Of a DNA stretch of 64,000 nucleotides, positions 34,333 through 46,206 are shown in pieces; the first letter of the stretch is position 1, and each line of letters starts with the position of its first letter. Below the pieces are notes generated by a model that saw nothing but the letters and a program-made list of their open reading frames with translations, ran no database searches and was not told the DNA's origin. The position numbers and the translations under genes were made by a program. Origin of the DNA: an uncultured Pelagibacteraceae bacterium (GTDB lineage: Bacteria; Pseudomonadota; Alphaproteobacteria; Pelagibacterales; Pelagibacteraceae); the NCBI GenBank assembly GCA_902635545.1, contig CACPOL010000004.1:1-64000 (forward strand), given 5' to 3'.

Positions 34333-34862
34333 TGAAAAATTGGTACATAGTTCAATCACACTCTAGTTTTGAAAATAAAGTTGCTTCTCTTATTAAAGAA
34401 GAGGCTGAAAAGGCTAAAATAACTGATAAATTTGATGAGATAGTGGTCCCTACACATGATGTTACTGAAGTTAAAAGAGGAAAAAGAATTCAAAGAAAAA
34501 AGAAATATTTTCCTGGATATGTTCTAATTAAAAGTGAAATGGACAATAATATATATCATATGATTAAAAATATTAAAAAAGTGAGTGGGTTTTTAGGTTC
34601 AAAGGGTATTCCATCACCTGTTTCAGATAAAGAAATTGAAAAAATTTTAGGACAAATTAAAGATGGTGTAGCACAACCAAAATCTGGTATAGAATATAGT
34701 ATTGGTGAAAAGGTACAGGTAGTTGATGGTCCATTTGCATCATTTAGTGGTATGGTTGAAGATATTGATGAGGAAAAATCAAGATTAAAAGTTTCTGTTT
34801 CAATTTTTGGAAGACCAACACCAGTTGATTTAGAATATAATCAAGTTGAAAAGGTTAGTTAA
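34332..34862 (+). CDS. nusG: Transcription termination/antitermination factor NusG
   Basis: 176 residues: NGN domain opening [15 protein letters not shown], then PGYVLI, and a C-terminal KOW domain [18 protein letters not shown]. It binds RNA polymerase and, through KOW, Rho or S10. Overlaps secE and rplK by one base each (TAATG). Confidence 0.97.
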   Translation: MKNWYIVQSHSSFENKVASLIKEEAEKAKITDKFDEIVVPTHDVTEVKRGKRIQRKKKYFPGYVLIKSEMDNNIYHMIKNIKKVSGFLGSKGIPSPVSDKEIEKILGQIKDGVAQPKSGIEYSIGEKVQVVDGPFASFSGMVEDIDEEKSRLKVSVSIFGRPTPVDLEYNQVEKVS

Positions 34863-35296
34863 TGGCTGAAAAGAAAAAAGAAATTGCAGGTTTTGTAAAA
34901 TTACAAATTAAAGGAGGACAAGCAAATCCAGCCCCTCCAGTTGGACCAGCTTTAGGCCAAAGAGGAATTAATATAATGGAATTTTGTAAAGCATTTAATG
35001 ATAAAACAAAAACGTTAGCAGGCAAACCAGTTCCAGTAAAAATAACAGTTTATAAAGATAAAAAATTTGATTTTGAAATAAAATCACCTCCAGCATCCTT
35101 TTTTATTAAAGAGGCTGCAAAATTAAAAGGAGGATCTAAAGAACCAGGTAGAAATATTGTTGCTTCAATTTCTTTAAAACAAGCAAAAGAAATAGCAGAA
35201 AAGAAAATGAAAGATCTAAATGCTCATGATATTGACGAAGCTGTAAAAATAATTTCAGGATCAGCAAGATCTATGGGAATAGAGGTGAAAGATTAA
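34862..35296 (+). CDS. rplK: 50S ribosomal protein L11
   Basis: 144 residues. [20 protein letters not shown] is the L11 N-terminal domain signature, the ligand of release factors and thiostrepton. C-terminal RNA-binding [10 protein letters not shown] is complete. Start overlaps nusG stop. Confidence 0.98.
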   Translation: MAEKKKEIAGFVKLQIKGGQANPAPPVGPALGQRGINIMEFCKAFNDKTKTLAGKPVPVKITVYKDKKFDFEIKSPPASFFIKEAAKLKGGSKEPGRNIVASISLKQAKEIAEKKMKDLNAHDIDEAVKIISGSARSMGIEVKD

Positions 35297-35298
35297 TT

Positions 35299-35985
35299 AT
35301 GTCCAAAAGATATAAAAAATTACCTGAAAATACAAAATCTTTACCTGCTGAGGTTGTTGAAAAATTATTACCTTTGATAAAAAAAAATTGTACAACTAAA
35401 TTTGATGAGTCAGTTGATTTAAATTTTCAAATTAATAACAAACAAAAAAAAGGTGAGGTTAATATTAGAACTGTTATTAATTTACCTGGTGGCACAGGAA
35501 AAAAAGTTAAAGTTGCAGTTGTATGTGAAGAGTCTAAATCTAAAGAAGCTAAAGATGCGGGTGCTGATATAACAGGTGCTGATGAATTTATAGAAAAAAT
35601 AAAATCTGGAGAATTAAATTTTGAGAAATTAATTTGTACTCCCTCAATGATGGTGAAATTATCAAAGTTAGGTAAAATTTTAGGCCCGAAAGGATTAATG
35701 CCAAATCCAAAGCTTGGATCTGTTACTGATGATTTAAAAAAAGCAGTTTCGGATGCTAAGTCAGGACAAGTAGAAATTAGAAATGATAAAGATGGAAATA
35801 TAGGGGTTAGTATTGGTAAAAAATCATTTAATGATGACCAGTTATTAAAAAATTTTAATGCTATAATTGAATCTCTTGAAAAAGAGAAAGGAAACAATTC
35901 TTTGAAAGGAGAGCTGATTAAAAACACTTTTATAACTTCGACCATGGGTGTTTCATATAAAGTTAAGCTTGGAAAAAGTATTTAA
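35299..35985 (+). CDS. rplA: 50S ribosomal protein L1
   Basis: 228 residues with GPKGLMPNPKLGSVT and the STMGVSYKV end, which bind 23S rRNA at the L1 stalk. L1 is the classical autoregulator of the L11-L1 operon; no separate leader is visible. Two bases after rplK. Confidence 0.98.
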   Translation: MSKRYKKLPENTKSLPAEVVEKLLPLIKKNCTTKFDESVDLNFQINNKQKKGEVNIRTVINLPGGTGKKVKVAVVCEESKSKEAKDAGADITGADEFIEKIKSGELNFEKLICTPSMMVKLSKLGKILGPKGLMPNPKLGSVTDDLKKAVSDAKSGQVEIRNDKDGNIGVSIGKKSFNDDQLLKNFNAIIESLEKEKGNNSLKGELIKNTFITSTMGVSYKVKLGKSI

Positions 35986-35987
35986 TT

Positions 35988-36503
35988 ATGATGAATAAAG
36001 AACAAAAGAAAAATTACATAGCTGAAATGTCAGATCAGTTTGAAAAAAGTAAAGCTGTTTTAGTTACACACTATCAAGGTTTAACTATGAATGAATTAGA
36101 CAGCTTGAGATCAAAAATGCGTGAACATGGAATAAAATTTAAAATAACAAAAAACAGAATTACAAAACTAGCTATTGAAAAAACAAAATGTAAAGATTTA
36201 TCAAATCTGTTTACAGGACCAACAGCAGTAGCATTTGGTGAAGATGCTATAATGTCAGCAAGAATTTTATCAAAATTTTCAAAAGATCATAAAAATCTTA
36301 AATTGCTTGGTGGAATTATGGGAGATGAGATTTTAGACCAAGCGGGAGTACAAAATGTAGCAAATTTACCTACTTTAGATGAAGCTAGAGCTAAAATTGT
36401 GGGTATTTTAAGTGCATCTGCATCTAAATTAGTAAGTATTTTACTTGCACGATCAGAAAAAATGAGTAGTTTGTCTCCAGAAAATTCTGAAAAATCAACC
36501 TAA
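35988..36503 (+). CDS. rplJ: 50S ribosomal protein L10
   Basis: 171 residues. [21 protein letters not shown] and [13 protein letters not shown] are the L10 N-terminal domain. The C-terminal helix ([11 protein letters not shown]) holds L7/L12 dimers. The start has two ATGs in tandem. Two bases after rplA, with no long leader, so any L10 regulation must act within coding DNA. Confidence 0.97.
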   Translation: MMNKEQKKNYIAEMSDQFEKSKAVLVTHYQGLTMNELDSLRSKMREHGIKFKITKNRITKLAIEKTKCKDLSNLFTGPTAVAFGEDAIMSARILSKFSKDHKNLKLLGGIMGDEILDQAGVQNVANLPTLDEARAKIVGILSASASKLVSILLARSEKMSSLSPENSEKST

Positions 36504-36514
36504 AAAAGTTAATT

Positions 36515-36880
36515 ATGCCTGATCTAAATAAAATTATAGAAGACTTATCGAACTTGACAGTTGTTGAAGCTGCTGAGTTATCAAAACAATTAGAGGAAAA
36601 ATGGGGCGTAGCTCCTATGGCAGCAGCAGCACCAGCGGCCGGTGCCGGTGCAGCACCTGCTGAAGAAAAAGATGATTTTACAATTATGCTTGTTTCAGCT
36701 GGAGATAAAAAAATAAATGTAATTAAAGAAGTAAGAGCTGCTACCTCACTAGGATTAAAAGAAGCTAAAGATCTTGTAGAGGGAGCTCCTAAAGAAGTAA
36801 AAACTGGTGTTCCAAAAAAAGAAGCAGAAGAAATTAAAACAAAGTTAGAAGCTGCTGGAGCTAAAGTAGAACTTAAATAA
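36515..36880 (+). CDS. rplL: 50S ribosomal protein L7/L12
   Basis: 121 residues: helical N-terminus ([20 protein letters not shown]), an Ala/Pro hinge ([16 protein letters not shown]) and the factor-binding C-domain [29 protein letters not shown]. Stalk protein in multiple copies. The hinge DNA is unusually GC-rich for this genome. Confidence 0.98.
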   Translation: MPDLNKIIEDLSNLTVVEAAELSKQLEEKWGVAPMAAAAPAAGAGAAPAEEKDDFTIMLVSAGDKKINVIKEVRAATSLGLKEAKDLVEGAPKEVKTGVPKKEAEEIKTKLEAAGAKVELK

Positions 36881-36900
36881 ATTTAAAAGGAAGAATTTAG

Positions 36901-36925
36901 TAACTGGTTAATTTTTAATCAGTTA
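36901..36925 (+). promoter_or_regulatory. Hairpin between rplL and rpoB
   Basis: TAACTGGTTAA and TTAATCAGTTA pair over 11 bases (one G-T) around a TTT loop. There is no T run after it, so it is not a plain terminator. In E. coli the same gap holds an attenuator and RNase III site, which would adjust RpoB to L12 ratio; similar use here is inference. rpoB starts 11 bases later. Confidence 0.55.
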
Positions 36926-36935
36926 AGTAATATAG

Positions 36936-39900
36936 ATGCAATTATCTTTTACTGAAAAAAAAAATATTAGAAGAAGTTTTGGAAAACTTAAAGAAAGTTT
37001 GTCTATACCAAACTTAATAGAAGTTCAAAAAAATTCTTACAAAGAGTTGACGGAGTTTAAGTTAGACGCAGGTGATTTAGCAAAAGGTTTTGATAGAGTT
37101 TTTAAAAGTATTTTTCCAATTGAGGACTTAAATGATAAAGCAACTCTTGAGTATGTTTCTTATAGATTAGAAAAACCTAAGTTTGATACTGAAGAATGTA
37201 TCCAAAGAGGTTTAACTTATTCATCTGCTCTAAAATGCACTTTAAGACTTGTAGTGTATGAAATTAATCAAGAGACTAATACTAAAGATATTTTATCTGC
37301 TAAAGAACAAGAAGTTTACATGGGTGAAGTTCCAATGATGACAAATAGTGGAACATTTATTACTAACGGTGTTCAAAGAGTTGTTGTAAATCAAATGCAT
37401 AGAAGTCCCGGTGTTTTCTTTGATCATGATAAAGGAAAAACACATGCAAGTGGAAAATTATTATTTAATTGTAGAGTTATTCCTAATAGAGGCTCATGGC
37501 TTGATTTTGAATACGATGTAAAAGATTTTTTATATTTTAAAATTGATAGAAAAAAAAAGATATTCGCCTCTACTTTGTTGATGGCTTTAGGTTATACAAA
37601 ATCTGAAATTGCCGAAGAATTTTATGATAAAGAACAGTTTTTATTTGATATAAAAACAAATAAATGGAAGACAAAATTTAACCCAGAAAATTATAAAGCT
37701 AAAAATTTTTCTGAAGAAGTAATAGATGCAAAAACAGGAAAAGTCGTAATTAAACTGGGTGAAAAAATTAATTATCTTAATGCAAAAAAATTATCAAGTG
37801 AGGGTTTAAAGGATATTTTAGTTTCAAATGAGTCATTGTTTGGAAAATTTTTACATAAAGAGGTGAAAGTTAGTGATGATGATGGTGGTATCTTGCAAAT
37901 AGGTACTGAGTTAAATGAAACAATCTTAAAACAAATTGTCGATGCAAAAGTAACGACTTTACAAATTGCAGTTACTAATTCTATTAATAAAGGACCTTAT
38001 ATATTAACAACAATTTTGAATGATAAAAATAATAATAAGAATGAAGCTATAACAGAAATTTATAAAGTATTAAGACCTGGAGAGCCACCCACAATAGAAA
38101 TAGCCACTCAAATATTTAGTAATTTATTTTTTAGTTCAGATAGATATGATCTATCTGACGTGGGCAGAGTAAAAATGAATTCAAGATTAAACTTACAATG
38201 TTCCGACAAGATTACCATCTTAAGAAACGATGACATTATTTCAATAATCCACAAAATGTTAGATTTGAGAGATGGTAAAGATGAAGTTGATGATATCGAT
38301 CATTTAGGAAACAGAAGAGTAAGATCAGTTGGCGAGTTAGTAGAAAATCAAGCTAGAATAGGTGTTTATAGAATGGAGAGAGCAATTAAAGAAAAAATGA
38401 CAACTCTTGATATTGAGTCAGCAATGCCACAAGATCTAATAAATGCAAAACCATTAACTGTCTCGTTAAAAGATTTTTTTGCAAGTTCACAACTTTCTCA
38501 ATTTATGGACCAAACTAATCCTTTGTCAGAAATAACTCACAAAAGAAGAGTTTCAGCACTTGGCCCTGGTGGACTTACTAGAGAAAGAGCGGGTTTTGAA
38601 GTAAGAGATGTACACCCAACTCATTATGGAAGAATTTGTCCAATTGAAACTCCAGAAGGCCCAAACATTGGTTTAATAAATAGTTTATCAACTTATGCAA
38701 AAATAAATAAATATGGTTTTATTGAAAGTCCCTATAAAAGAGTGAAGAATGGTGTTGTAGAGGATAAAGTTGAATACTTGTCAGCTATGGAAGAAACAAA
38801 ATATACAATTGCTCAAGCAAATTCAAAAGTAGATAAAAATGGAAAAATTACAGAAGAATTAGTTTCTTGTAGACAAAATTTAAATTTTATTCTTTCAAAA
38901 CCAGAGAATATTGATTTTATAGATGTTTCACCAAAACAATTAGTTTCAGTAGCTGCATCTTTAATTCCTTTTTTAGAAAATGATGATGCTAACAGAGCTT
39001 TGATGGGATCTAATATGATGAGACAAGCTGTGCCACTTTTAAAACCAGAGTCACCATTAGTAGGAACTGGAATTGAAAGTGATGTTGCTTTAGATTCAGG
39101 AGTTACCATAGTAGCTAAACGTGAAGGTATAGTAGATAAAATTGATGGAAAAAGAATAGTAATTAAAGCTACTGAGGAAACTGATTTTACAAAATCTGGA
39201 GTAGATATTTATAATCTTCAAAAATTTAAAAGATCTAACCAGAATACATGTATTAATCAGAGACCTTTAGTAAGAGTAGGAGATAAAGTTAAAACTGGAG
39301 ATATAATTGCTGATGGACCGTCAACAAAGCTAGGTGAACTTGCCTTAGGAAAAAATGTGACAGTAGCGTTTATGCCTTGGCAAGGATATAATTTTGAAGA
39401 CTCTATTTTAATTTCTGAAAGATGCGTAACTGATGATGTATTTACTTCAGTTCATATAGTTGAATATGAAGTAATGGCAAGAGATACAAAATTGGGTGAA
39501 GAGGATATAACAAGAGATATCCCTAATGTGAATGAAGATGCTCTAAAAAATCTTGATGAATCAGGTATTGTTTATATAGGAGCTGAAGTGAAAGCAGGTG
39601 ATATTTTGGTAGGCAAAGTGACACCTAAAGGTGATTCTGCATCTGGACCTGAAGAAAAATTATTAAGATCAATATTTGGAGAAAAAGCGATTGATGTTAC
39701 TGATACTTCTTTGAGAATGTCGAGAGGTAGTAGTGGGGTAGTTGTTGATGTAAGAGTATTCAATAGACATGGTATAGAAAAAGACGAGAGATCAATTACA
39801 ATAGAAAGAGCTGAAATTGAAACTGTTCAGCAGGATAAAATTGTTGAGGAAGAAATTTTAGAGAGAAGTATAAAACAAAGAGCAAGCCAAATATTATCAG

Positions 39901-41024
39901 GTTCAGTTTTAAAAAAGAAAATTAAAGATTTAAATGAGGGAGCTAAGCTGGATTTTGATACAATTAATAAATTAAGCATAAATGAAATTTTCAAAATTTC
40001 TGTTGGTAATACCGATAATGAAGCCACTCTGGATCAATTAAAAAAACAATATAATCAAGCAAAGGAAGATATACTTGAGAGATTTGAGGATAAAGTTTTA
40101 AAGATAAGAAGTGGAGATGATTTACTACCAAGTGTAATGAAAATGGTCAAAGTTTTCGTTGCAATTAAAAGAAGATTAAGACCTGGTGATAAAATGTCAG
40201 GACGACATGGTAATAAAGGTGTTGTAAGTAAGATCGTCCCAGTTGAAGATATGCCATACAGAGAAGACGGAAGACCAGTTGATATTGTTTTAAATCCTTT
40301 AGGTGTTCCTAGTCGAATGAATGTTGGTCAAATACTTGAAACGCATTTGGGTTGGGCTTGTAAAGAGTTTGGTGAAGAAGTGAAAAAATTGATTAATGAA
40401 AATTCAAAAAAAATTGAAAAAACTGAAAAAATTTCAAATTTTTTAAAGTCAGTTTATGGTAAAGAGATATTTGAAAATAAAGTTGAAAAATTGTCAAAAT
40501 CAGAATTTACAGATTTGTGTGAGAATTTACAAAATGGTGTAGCAATTTCTACTCCAGTATTTGATGGAGCTAAAGAAAAAGATGTTACAGAAATGCTAAA
40601 ATTGGCAAAATTACCAGGCACTGGTCAAACATATTTATGGGATGGAAGAACAGGAGAAATGTTTGATAGACCTGTTACAGTTGGAATAATTTACATGTTA
40701 AAACTTCACCATCTTGTAGAGGATAAAATTCACGCAAGATCTACTGGTCCATATAGTTTAGTAACTCAACAACCACTTGGCGGAAAAGCTCAATTGGGTG
40801 GACAAAGATTTGGAGAAATGGAAGTTTGGGCATTAGAAGCTTATGGAGCTTCTTATACTCTTCAAGAAATTTTAACTGTTAAATCTGATGATGTTGCAGG
40901 AAGAGTTAAAGTTTATGAAACTATTGTAAAAGGGGAAGAAAATTTTGAGTCTGGAATACCTGAATCTTTCAATGTTTTGGTAAAAGAAATTAAATCATTA
41001 GCATTAAATGTAGAACTTAATTAA
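36936..41024 (+). CDS. rpoB: DNA-directed RNA polymerase subunit beta
   Basis: 1362 residues. The rifampicin pocket [21 protein letters not shown] is normal except Thr for Asn in the DQNN block. Further signatures: [51 protein letters not shown] near residue 1090 and [24 protein letters not shown] near the C-terminus. Full length. Hairpin upstream, rpoC one base after. The track shadows inside are not genes. Confidence 0.99.
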   Translation: MQLSFTEKKNIRRSFGKLKESLSIPNLIEVQKNSYKELTEFKLDAGDLAKGFDRVFKSIFPIEDLNDKATLEYVSYRLEKPKFDTEECIQRGLTYSSALKCTLRLVVYEINQETNTKDILSAKEQEVYMGEVPMMTNSGTFITNGVQRVVVNQMHRSPGVFFDHDKGKTHASGKLLFNCRVIPNRGSWLDFEYDVKDFLYFKIDRKKKIFASTLLMALGYTKSEIAEEFYDKEQFLFDIKTNKWKTKFNPENYKAKNFSEEVIDAKTGKVVIKLGEKINYLNAKKLSSEGLKDILVSNESLFGKFLHKEVKVSDDDGGILQIGTELNETILKQIVDAKVTTLQIAVTNSINKGPYILTTILNDKNNNKNEAITEIYKVLRPGEPPTIEIATQIFSNLFFSSDRYDLSDVGRVKMNSRLNLQCSDKITILRNDDIISIIHKMLDLRDGKDEVDDIDHLGNRRVRSVGELVENQARIGVYRMERAIKEKMTTLDIESAMPQDLINAKPLTVSLKDFFASSQLSQFMDQTNPLSEITHKRRVSALGPGGLTRERAGFEVRDVHPTHYGRICPIETPEGPNIGLINSLSTYAKINKYGFIESPYKRVKNGVVEDKVEYLSAMEETKYTIAQANSKVDKNGKITEELVSCRQNLNFILSKPENIDFIDVSPKQLVSVAASLIPFLENDDANRALMGSNMMRQAVPLLKPESPLVGTGIESDVALDSGVTIVAKREGIVDKIDGKRIVIKATEETDFTKSGVDIYNLQKFKRSNQNTCINQRPLVRVGDKVKTGDIIADGPSTKLGELALGKNVTVAFMPWQGYNFEDSILISERCVTDDVFTSVHIVEYEVMARDTKLGEEDITRDIPNVNEDALKNLDESGIVYIGAEVKAGDILVGKVTPKGDSASGPEEKLLRSIFGEKAIDVTDTSLRMSRGSSGVVVDVRVFNRHGIEKDERSITIERAEIETVQQDKIVEEEILERSIKQRASQILSGSVLKKKIKDLNEGAKLDFDTINKLSINEIFKISVGNTDNEATLDQLKKQYNQAKEDILERFEDKVLKIRSGDDLLPSVMKMVKVFVAIKRRLRPGDKMSGRHGNKGVVSKIVPVEDMPYREDGRPVDIVLNPLGVPSRMNVGQILETHLGWACKEFGEEVKKLINENSKKIEKTEKISNFLKSVYGKEIFENKVEKLSKSEFTDLCENLQNGVAISTPVFDGAKEKDVTEMLKLAKLPGTGQTYLWDGRTGEMFDRPVTVGIIYMLKLHHLVEDKIHARSTGPYSLVTQQPLGGKAQLGGQRFGEMEVWALEAYGASYTLQEILTVKSDDVAGRVKVYETIVKGEENFESGIPESFNVLVKEIKSLALNVELN

Positions 41025-41025
41025 T

Positions 41026-44000
41026 ATGAAAAAAGAATTAACAGATTTATTCAAAAGTAGTGAAATTTCAGATGCTCAAAATTTTAATAGTATTAAAATT
41101 ACTTTAGCTAGTCCTGAAAAAATTAAATCGTGGACTTATGGTGAAATTAAAAAACCTGAAACGATTAATTATAGAACATTTAGACCAGAAAAAGATGGTT
41201 TGTTTTGTGCAAGAATATTTGGTCCAATAAAAGATTATGAGTGTTTATGTGGAAAATATAAACGAATGAAATTTAGAGGAATTATATGTGAAAAATGTGG
41301 AGTTGAGGTAACTAAATCTAATGTAAGAAGAGAAAGAATGGGGCACATAAACTTAGCAACCCCAGTTGCCCATATTTGGTTTTTAAAATCATTACCAAGT
41401 CGAATAGCTTTAGCTGTTGATATGAAGCTTAAAGATATTGAAAGAGTTTTGTATTTTGAAAATTTTATTGTAATTGAACCTGGCTTAACTGGTTTAAATA
41501 AAAATCAATTATTAAATGAAGAAGAATTAGCAAAATATCAAGATGAATTTGGTGAAGAAGCTTTTACAGCAGGAATTGGTGCTGAGGCAGTTCTTGAAAT
41601 GCTTAAATCAATCGATCTTGAATTAGAAAAGAAAAATTTAGTTAATCTGATTAAAGAAACAAAATCAAAAGTAAATGAAGAGAGAGCTATAAAGAGATTA
41701 AAATTAATTGAGTCATTTATTGAAACTGGTCAAAAACCAGAATGGATGATTTTAACTGTAATTCCAGTTATTCCGCCAGAATTGAGACCTTTGGTACCTT
41801 TAGATGGAGGTAGATTTGCTACATCAGATCTTAACGATTTATATAGAAGGGTAATAAATAGAAACAATCGTTTAAAAAGACTAATTGATTTAAAAGCACC
41901 TGATATCATAGTTAGAAATGAAAAGAGAATGTTACAAGAGTCTGTTGATGCTTTGTTTGATAATGGAAGAAGAGGCAGGGTTATTACCGGAACAGGTAAA
42001 AGACCACTTAAGTCTCTTGCTGAAATGTTGAAGGGAAAACAGGGAAGGTTTAGACAAAATCTTTTAGGTAAAAGAGTTGATTACTCAGGTAGATCAGTAA
42101 TTGTTGTTGGGCCTGATTTAAAACTTCATGAGTGTGGATTACCAAAAAAAATGGCATTAGAATTATTTAAACCTTTCTTGTACGCTAGATTAAATAAATT
42201 AGGTTTAGCCTCAACTATTAAACAAGCTAAAAAACTTGTTGAAAAAGAAACAAATGCTGTATGGGATGCCCTCGAATTAATTGTGAGAGAACATCCGGTA
42301 TTATTAAATAGGGCTCCAACTTTACATAGATTGGGTGTACAAGCTTTTGAACCTAAGTTAATCGAGGGAGATGCTATTGAACTTCATCCTTTGACTTGTG
42401 CAGCTTTTAATGCAGATTTTGATGGAGACCAAATGGCCGTTCATGTCCCTTTGAGTTTAGAGGCACAGCTTGAGGCTAGAATTTTAATGCTATCAACAAA
42501 TAATATTTTATCACCTTCAAATGGAAAACCCATAATTGTCCCAAGTCAAGATATGATTTTAGGTATTTATTACTTATCTCAAGCACCATTCCAAACCGAT
42601 AAACCCGAAGGCTACTTTGTAGATGCTGATCAAATTGAGCAAGCTTTATCCTCAGGACATATTAAAGTACATACAACCATAATTTCAAGATTTGAGACTG
42701 TTGATGATAAAGGAAATAAAAAGTTTGAAAAATATACCTCAACAGCAGGAAGATTTTTATTAGCAAACCTGCTACCAAAAAATACAAATATTAAATTTTC
42801 GTTAATAGATAGACTTTTGCCAAAAAAAGTTGTCTCTGAAATTATAGATATTGTTTTTAGATTTTGTGGGCAAAAAACAACTGTAATTTTTTGTGATAAA
42901 TTAAAAGATCTTGGATTTAAACATGCTTTTAAAGCAGGCATTTCATTTGGAAAAGATGATTTAGTTATACCTGAGAATAAAACCCAATTAATTGAGGATA
43001 CCAAGAAATTAATTGCAGATTATGAAAATCAATATTCTGAGGGTCTTATTACACGAGGTGAAAAATATAACAAAGTAGTGGATGCGTGGTCAAAATGTAC
43101 TGATAAAGTAGCAGGAGAAATGATGAAAGGAATTTCAGCCACAGACACTACACCAGATGGGATGAAGATAAATTCTGTATTTATGATGGCTGATAGTGGT
43201 GCAAGAGGATCGGCAGCTCAAATGAAGCAACTTGCAGGAATGAGAGGGTTAATTGCGAAACCATCAGGTGAGATTATTGAAACACCTATAATTTCAAATT
43301 TTAAGGAAGGGTTAACTGCTTTAGAATATTTTAATTCTACTCACGGCGCTAGAAAAGGTTTAGCAGATACTGCTCTTAAAACTGCTAGTTCTGGATATCT
43401 TACTAGAAGATTGTGTGATGTTGCTCAAGACTTAACTATAACAAAGAAAAAATGCGATAATCCAGGCTTTATTGAATTATCAGAAATTCTTGAAGGAGGA
43501 AATGTAGTAGTTAGTTTATCCGAAAGAGCTTTGGGTCGTGTTGCTGCAACAGATGTTAAAAATCCAATAACAGGAGATGTTGTAATTAAAAAATCAACAA
43601 TTATTGATGAAGCGGGTTGTGATGAAATAGATGCAGCAGGAGTTAAATTTCTAAATGTTTACTCAGTAATGACTTGTAGTTCAAAAGAAGGCGTATGTGC
43701 AACATGCTATGGAAGAGACTTATCCAGAGGAAAAATGGTTCATGTAGGTGAAGCTATTGGAATGATTTCAGCTCAGTCAATAGGAGAACCGGGAACGCAA
43801 TTGACTATGAGAACTTTTCACGTTGGTGGTACTGCATCGGTAAAACAAGATTCTCAAATTGTAACTAAAACGGGTGGAATTTTGAAAATAATTAATTCAA
43901 ATCTTTTAGAGGACTCTAAGAAAAATTTGATAGTGATGGGAAGAAATACTCAATTATCTCTTGAAGATGAAAATGGCGTTCAAGTAGCAATTTATAAGGT

Positions 44001-45192
44001 TGCTTACGGTTCAAAATTATTTTATCAAAGTGGAGATAAAGTAAAACCGAACACAAAAATTTGTGAGTGGGATCCATATACCACTCCTGTTATTGCTGAA
44101 AAAAGTGGTATAGCAGGTTTTGTTGATTTAATTGATGGCGTGTCAATTCAAGAAACAATAGATGATGCAACCGGCATATCCTCAAAATCAGTTATTGATT
44201 GGAGAGCGCAATCAAAAAATACAGATTTAAAACCAAGAATAACTTTAAGAGATGAAAAAGGAAATGTTATAAAAAAAGCCGATGATAACGAAGCTAGATA
44301 TTACTTAGTTCCAGACTCTATTCTTTCAATAAAAGATGGTCAAAAAATTTCAGCTGGAGATGTAATAGCAAGATTGCCTAAGGAAACAACTAAAACAAAA
44401 GATATTACTGGAGGTCTCCCAAGAGTAGCCGAATTATTCGAAGCAAGAAAAGCAAAAGACAGTGCCATTATTGCTGAAAATGATGGACAAGTAATTTTTG
44501 GAAAAGAAGTAAGAGGCAAACAAAGAGTTTCTATCGTCCCTGAAGATGGTGGAGAACCATCAAATTATTTAATACCTAAGGGCAAACACATTAATTTTAA
44601 TCAAGGAGAAAAGATTAAAAAAGGTGAATATTTATTAGATGGACAACCCTTACCACATGATATTTTAAGAATTTTAGGTATTAAAGATTTAACAGAATAT
44701 TTTGTTAATCAAGTTCAAGAAGTTTATAGACTGCAAGGCGTTGTGATAAATGATAAACATATTGAAACAATTTTAAGACAGATGCTTAAAAAAGTTGAAA
44801 TCCAAACACCAGGAGACACAAGTTATTTGCCAGGAGAAATAGTAGATAAAATCAAATTTGAAAATACTAATGAAAAATTAATTGCCAGTGGAAAACAACC
44901 AGCTATTGGGGAAAGAGTTTTGATGGGTATAACCAAAGCTTCCCTTCAAACTGAATCTTTTATTTCTGCTGCTTCCTTTCAGGAAACAACGAGAGTATTA
45001 ACTGACGCTGCTATTAAGGGTAAAATTGATCCTTTAAATGGTTTGAAAGAAAATGTTATTGTAGGTAGGTTAGTACCAGCTGGTACGGGTCATGTTAAGA
45101 ACAAATGGAACAAAAAAGCTCTTGAAGATGATAATAAATTCTTGGCAGAGCAAGAAAAAATCGAACCATCAGAATCCCAAGTAAATCAATAG
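41026..45192 (+). CDS. rpoC: DNA-directed RNA polymerase subunit beta'
   Basis: 1388 residues. First zinc site [20 protein letters not shown] near residue 70, catalytic [14 protein letters not shown] near 460, second zinc cluster [15 protein letters not shown] near 885, [18 protein letters not shown] trigger-loop region. Typical alphaproteobacterial C-terminus. The gene ends 160 bases before rpsL. Confidence 0.99.
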   Translation: MKKELTDLFKSSEISDAQNFNSIKITLASPEKIKSWTYGEIKKPETINYRTFRPEKDGLFCARIFGPIKDYECLCGKYKRMKFRGIICEKCGVEVTKSNVRRERMGHINLATPVAHIWFLKSLPSRIALAVDMKLKDIERVLYFENFIVIEPGLTGLNKNQLLNEEELAKYQDEFGEEAFTAGIGAEAVLEMLKSIDLELEKKNLVNLIKETKSKVNEERAIKRLKLIESFIETGQKPEWMILTVIPVIPPELRPLVPLDGGRFATSDLNDLYRRVINRNNRLKRLIDLKAPDIIVRNEKRMLQESVDALFDNGRRGRVITGTGKRPLKSLAEMLKGKQGRFRQNLLGKRVDYSGRSVIVVGPDLKLHECGLPKKMALELFKPFLYARLNKLGLASTIKQAKKLVEKETNAVWDALELIVREHPVLLNRAPTLHRLGVQAFEPKLIEGDAIELHPLTCAAFNADFDGDQMAVHVPLSLEAQLEARILMLSTNNILSPSNGKPIIVPSQDMILGIYYLSQAPFQTDKPEGYFVDADQIEQALSSGHIKVHTTIISRFETVDDKGNKKFEKYTSTAGRFLLANLLPKNTNIKFSLIDRLLPKKVVSEIIDIVFRFCGQKTTVIFCDKLKDLGFKHAFKAGISFGKDDLVIPENKTQLIEDTKKLIADYENQYSEGLITRGEKYNKVVDAWSKCTDKVAGEMMKGISATDTTPDGMKINSVFMMADSGARGSAAQMKQLAGMRGLIAKPSGEIIETPIISNFKEGLTALEYFNSTHGARKGLADTALKTASSGYLTRRLCDVAQDLTITKKKCDNPGFIELSEILEGGNVVVSLSERALGRVAATDVKNPITGDVVIKKSTIIDEAGCDEIDAAGVKFLNVYSVMTCSSKEGVCATCYGRDLSRGKMVHVGEAIGMISAQSIGEPGTQLTMRTFHVGGTASVKQDSQIVTKTGGILKIINSNLLEDSKKNLIVMGRNTQLSLEDENGVQVAIYKVAYGSKLFYQSGDKVKPNTKICEWDPYTTPVIAEKSGIAGFVDLIDGVSIQETIDDATGISSKSVIDWRAQSKNTDLKPRITLRDEKGNVIKKADDNEARYYLVPDSILSIKDGQKISAGDVIARLPKETTKTKDITGGLPRVAELFEARKAKDSAIIAENDGQVIFGKEVRGKQRVSIVPEDGGEPSNYLIPKGKHINFNQGEKIKKGEYLLDGQPLPHDILRILGIKDLTEYFVNQVQEVYRLQGVVINDKHIETILRQMLKKVEIQTPGDTSYLPGEIVDKIKFENTNEKLIASGKQPAIGERVLMGITKASLQTESFISAASFQETTRVLTDAAIKGKIDPLNGLKENVIVGRLVPAGTGHVKNKWNKKALEDDNKFLAEQEKIEPSESQVNQ

Positions 45193-45352
45193 AAATAACA
45201 TAATTTAATTGTAGTTTTAGTTTGACAAAAATCAATTTACTAGTATTTTGGCGATATTTTTGGTTGGAATGTAGTAACAAACTAGATTACTAAACGCTGC
45301 CACAAATAACCTGTCAGTTATTTCATCAAAAATATAAAACTTATAAAAATTT
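45193..45352 (+). promoter_or_regulatory. Control region of the fused str-S10-spc operon
   Basis: TTGACA (45222-45227), 16-base spacer and TATTTT (45244-45249) make a good promoter, one of the few longer gaps in the core block. The leader then carries a small hairpin AAATAAC-loop-GTTATTT (45304-45323). No terminator for rpoC is seen. This is likely the start of a transcript running far to the right. Confidence 0.6.
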
Positions 45353-45724
45353 ATGCCGACTATTAACCAATTGTTGAGAAAAAAAAGAATTAGATCTATG
45401 GCAAGGAATAAGGTTCCTGCTTTGGAAAAGCAACCTTTAAAAAGAGGTGTATGTATTAAAGTTTATACAACTACACCAAAAAAACCTAATTCAGCTTTAA
45501 GAAAAGTAGCTAGAGTTAGACTTTCTAATGGTTTTGAAGTAACAGCTTATATACCGGGAGAGGGACATAACCTTCAAGAACACTCTGTGGTTTTGATTAG
45601 AGGTGGAAGAGTAAAAGACCTTCCAGGAGTTAGATATCATATACTGAGAGGAAACCTTGATACCCAAGGTGTAGCCAATAGAAAAAAAAGAAGATCTTTA
45701 TATGGAACTAAAAAAGGTAAATAG
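45353..45724 (+). CDS. rpsL: 30S ribosomal protein S12
   Basis: 123 residues, strict: [17 protein letters not shown] (decoding loop, Lys of streptomycin site), [22 protein letters not shown]. The first gene of the str block after the promoter region. No resistance-type change at either Lys (TPKKPNS, GRVKDLP). Confidence 0.98.
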   Translation: MPTINQLLRKKRIRSMARNKVPALEKQPLKRGVCIKVYTTTPKKPNSALRKVARVRLSNGFEVTAYIPGEGHNLQEHSVVLIRGGRVKDLPGVRYHILRGNLDTQGVANRKKRRSLYGTKKGK

Positions 45725-45729
45725 ATAAA

Positions 45730-46200
45730 ATGTCTAGAAAAAAAACTCAACCAAAAAAATTTGTTACTCCCGATCCAAAATTTAATTCTGTAATTATTCC
45801 AAAACTTATTAATTCAATTATGTATGATGGTAAAAAAGTAATTGCAGAAAAAATTGTTTATGATGCTATTGAAAAAATAAAAACAAAAACTAAAGAAGAA
45901 CCAATAAATGTTTTTAATGAAGCGATAAATAATATTAAACCAACTGTTGAAGTACGATCAAGAAGAGTTGGTGGAGCAACTTACCAAGTTCCAGTTGAAG
46001 TAAAGAGTAAAAGAGCTCAAGCATTAGCTATAAGATGGCTAGTAGACTCAGCTCGAAAAAGAAAAGATAAAAATATGTCAGATAAAATATTTAATGAACT
46101 TTATGATGCTTATGAAAAAAAAGGATCAGCGGTTAAAAAAAGGGAAGATGTGCATAAAATGGCAGAATCAAATAAAGCTTTTGCGCATTTTAGGTGGTAA
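45730..46200 (+). CDS. rpsG: 30S ribosomal protein S7
   Basis: 156 residues. [23 protein letters not shown] at the N-terminus, [17 protein letters not shown] in the beta hairpin. Nucleates the 30S head and is the usual str-operon repressor. 5 bases after rpsL. Confidence 0.98.
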   Translation: MSRKKTQPKKFVTPDPKFNSVIIPKLINSIMYDGKKVIAEKIVYDAIEKIKTKTKEEPINVFNEAINNIKPTVEVRSRRVGGATYQVPVEVKSKRAQALAIRWLVDSARKRKDKNMSDKIFNELYDAYEKKGSAVKKREDVHKMAESNKAFAHFRW

Positions 46201-46206
46201 AATAAT

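Noticed and set aside
35427-35945. Minus-strand 172-aa ORF over rplA
   Set aside because: Antisense to a conserved ribosomal gene; its length follows from codon bias.
36936-41024. Rifampicin-resistance allele in rpoB (Thr in the DQTN motif)
   Set aside because: The key His, Ser and Arg residues are normal, and single changes at this site are natural lineage variation.
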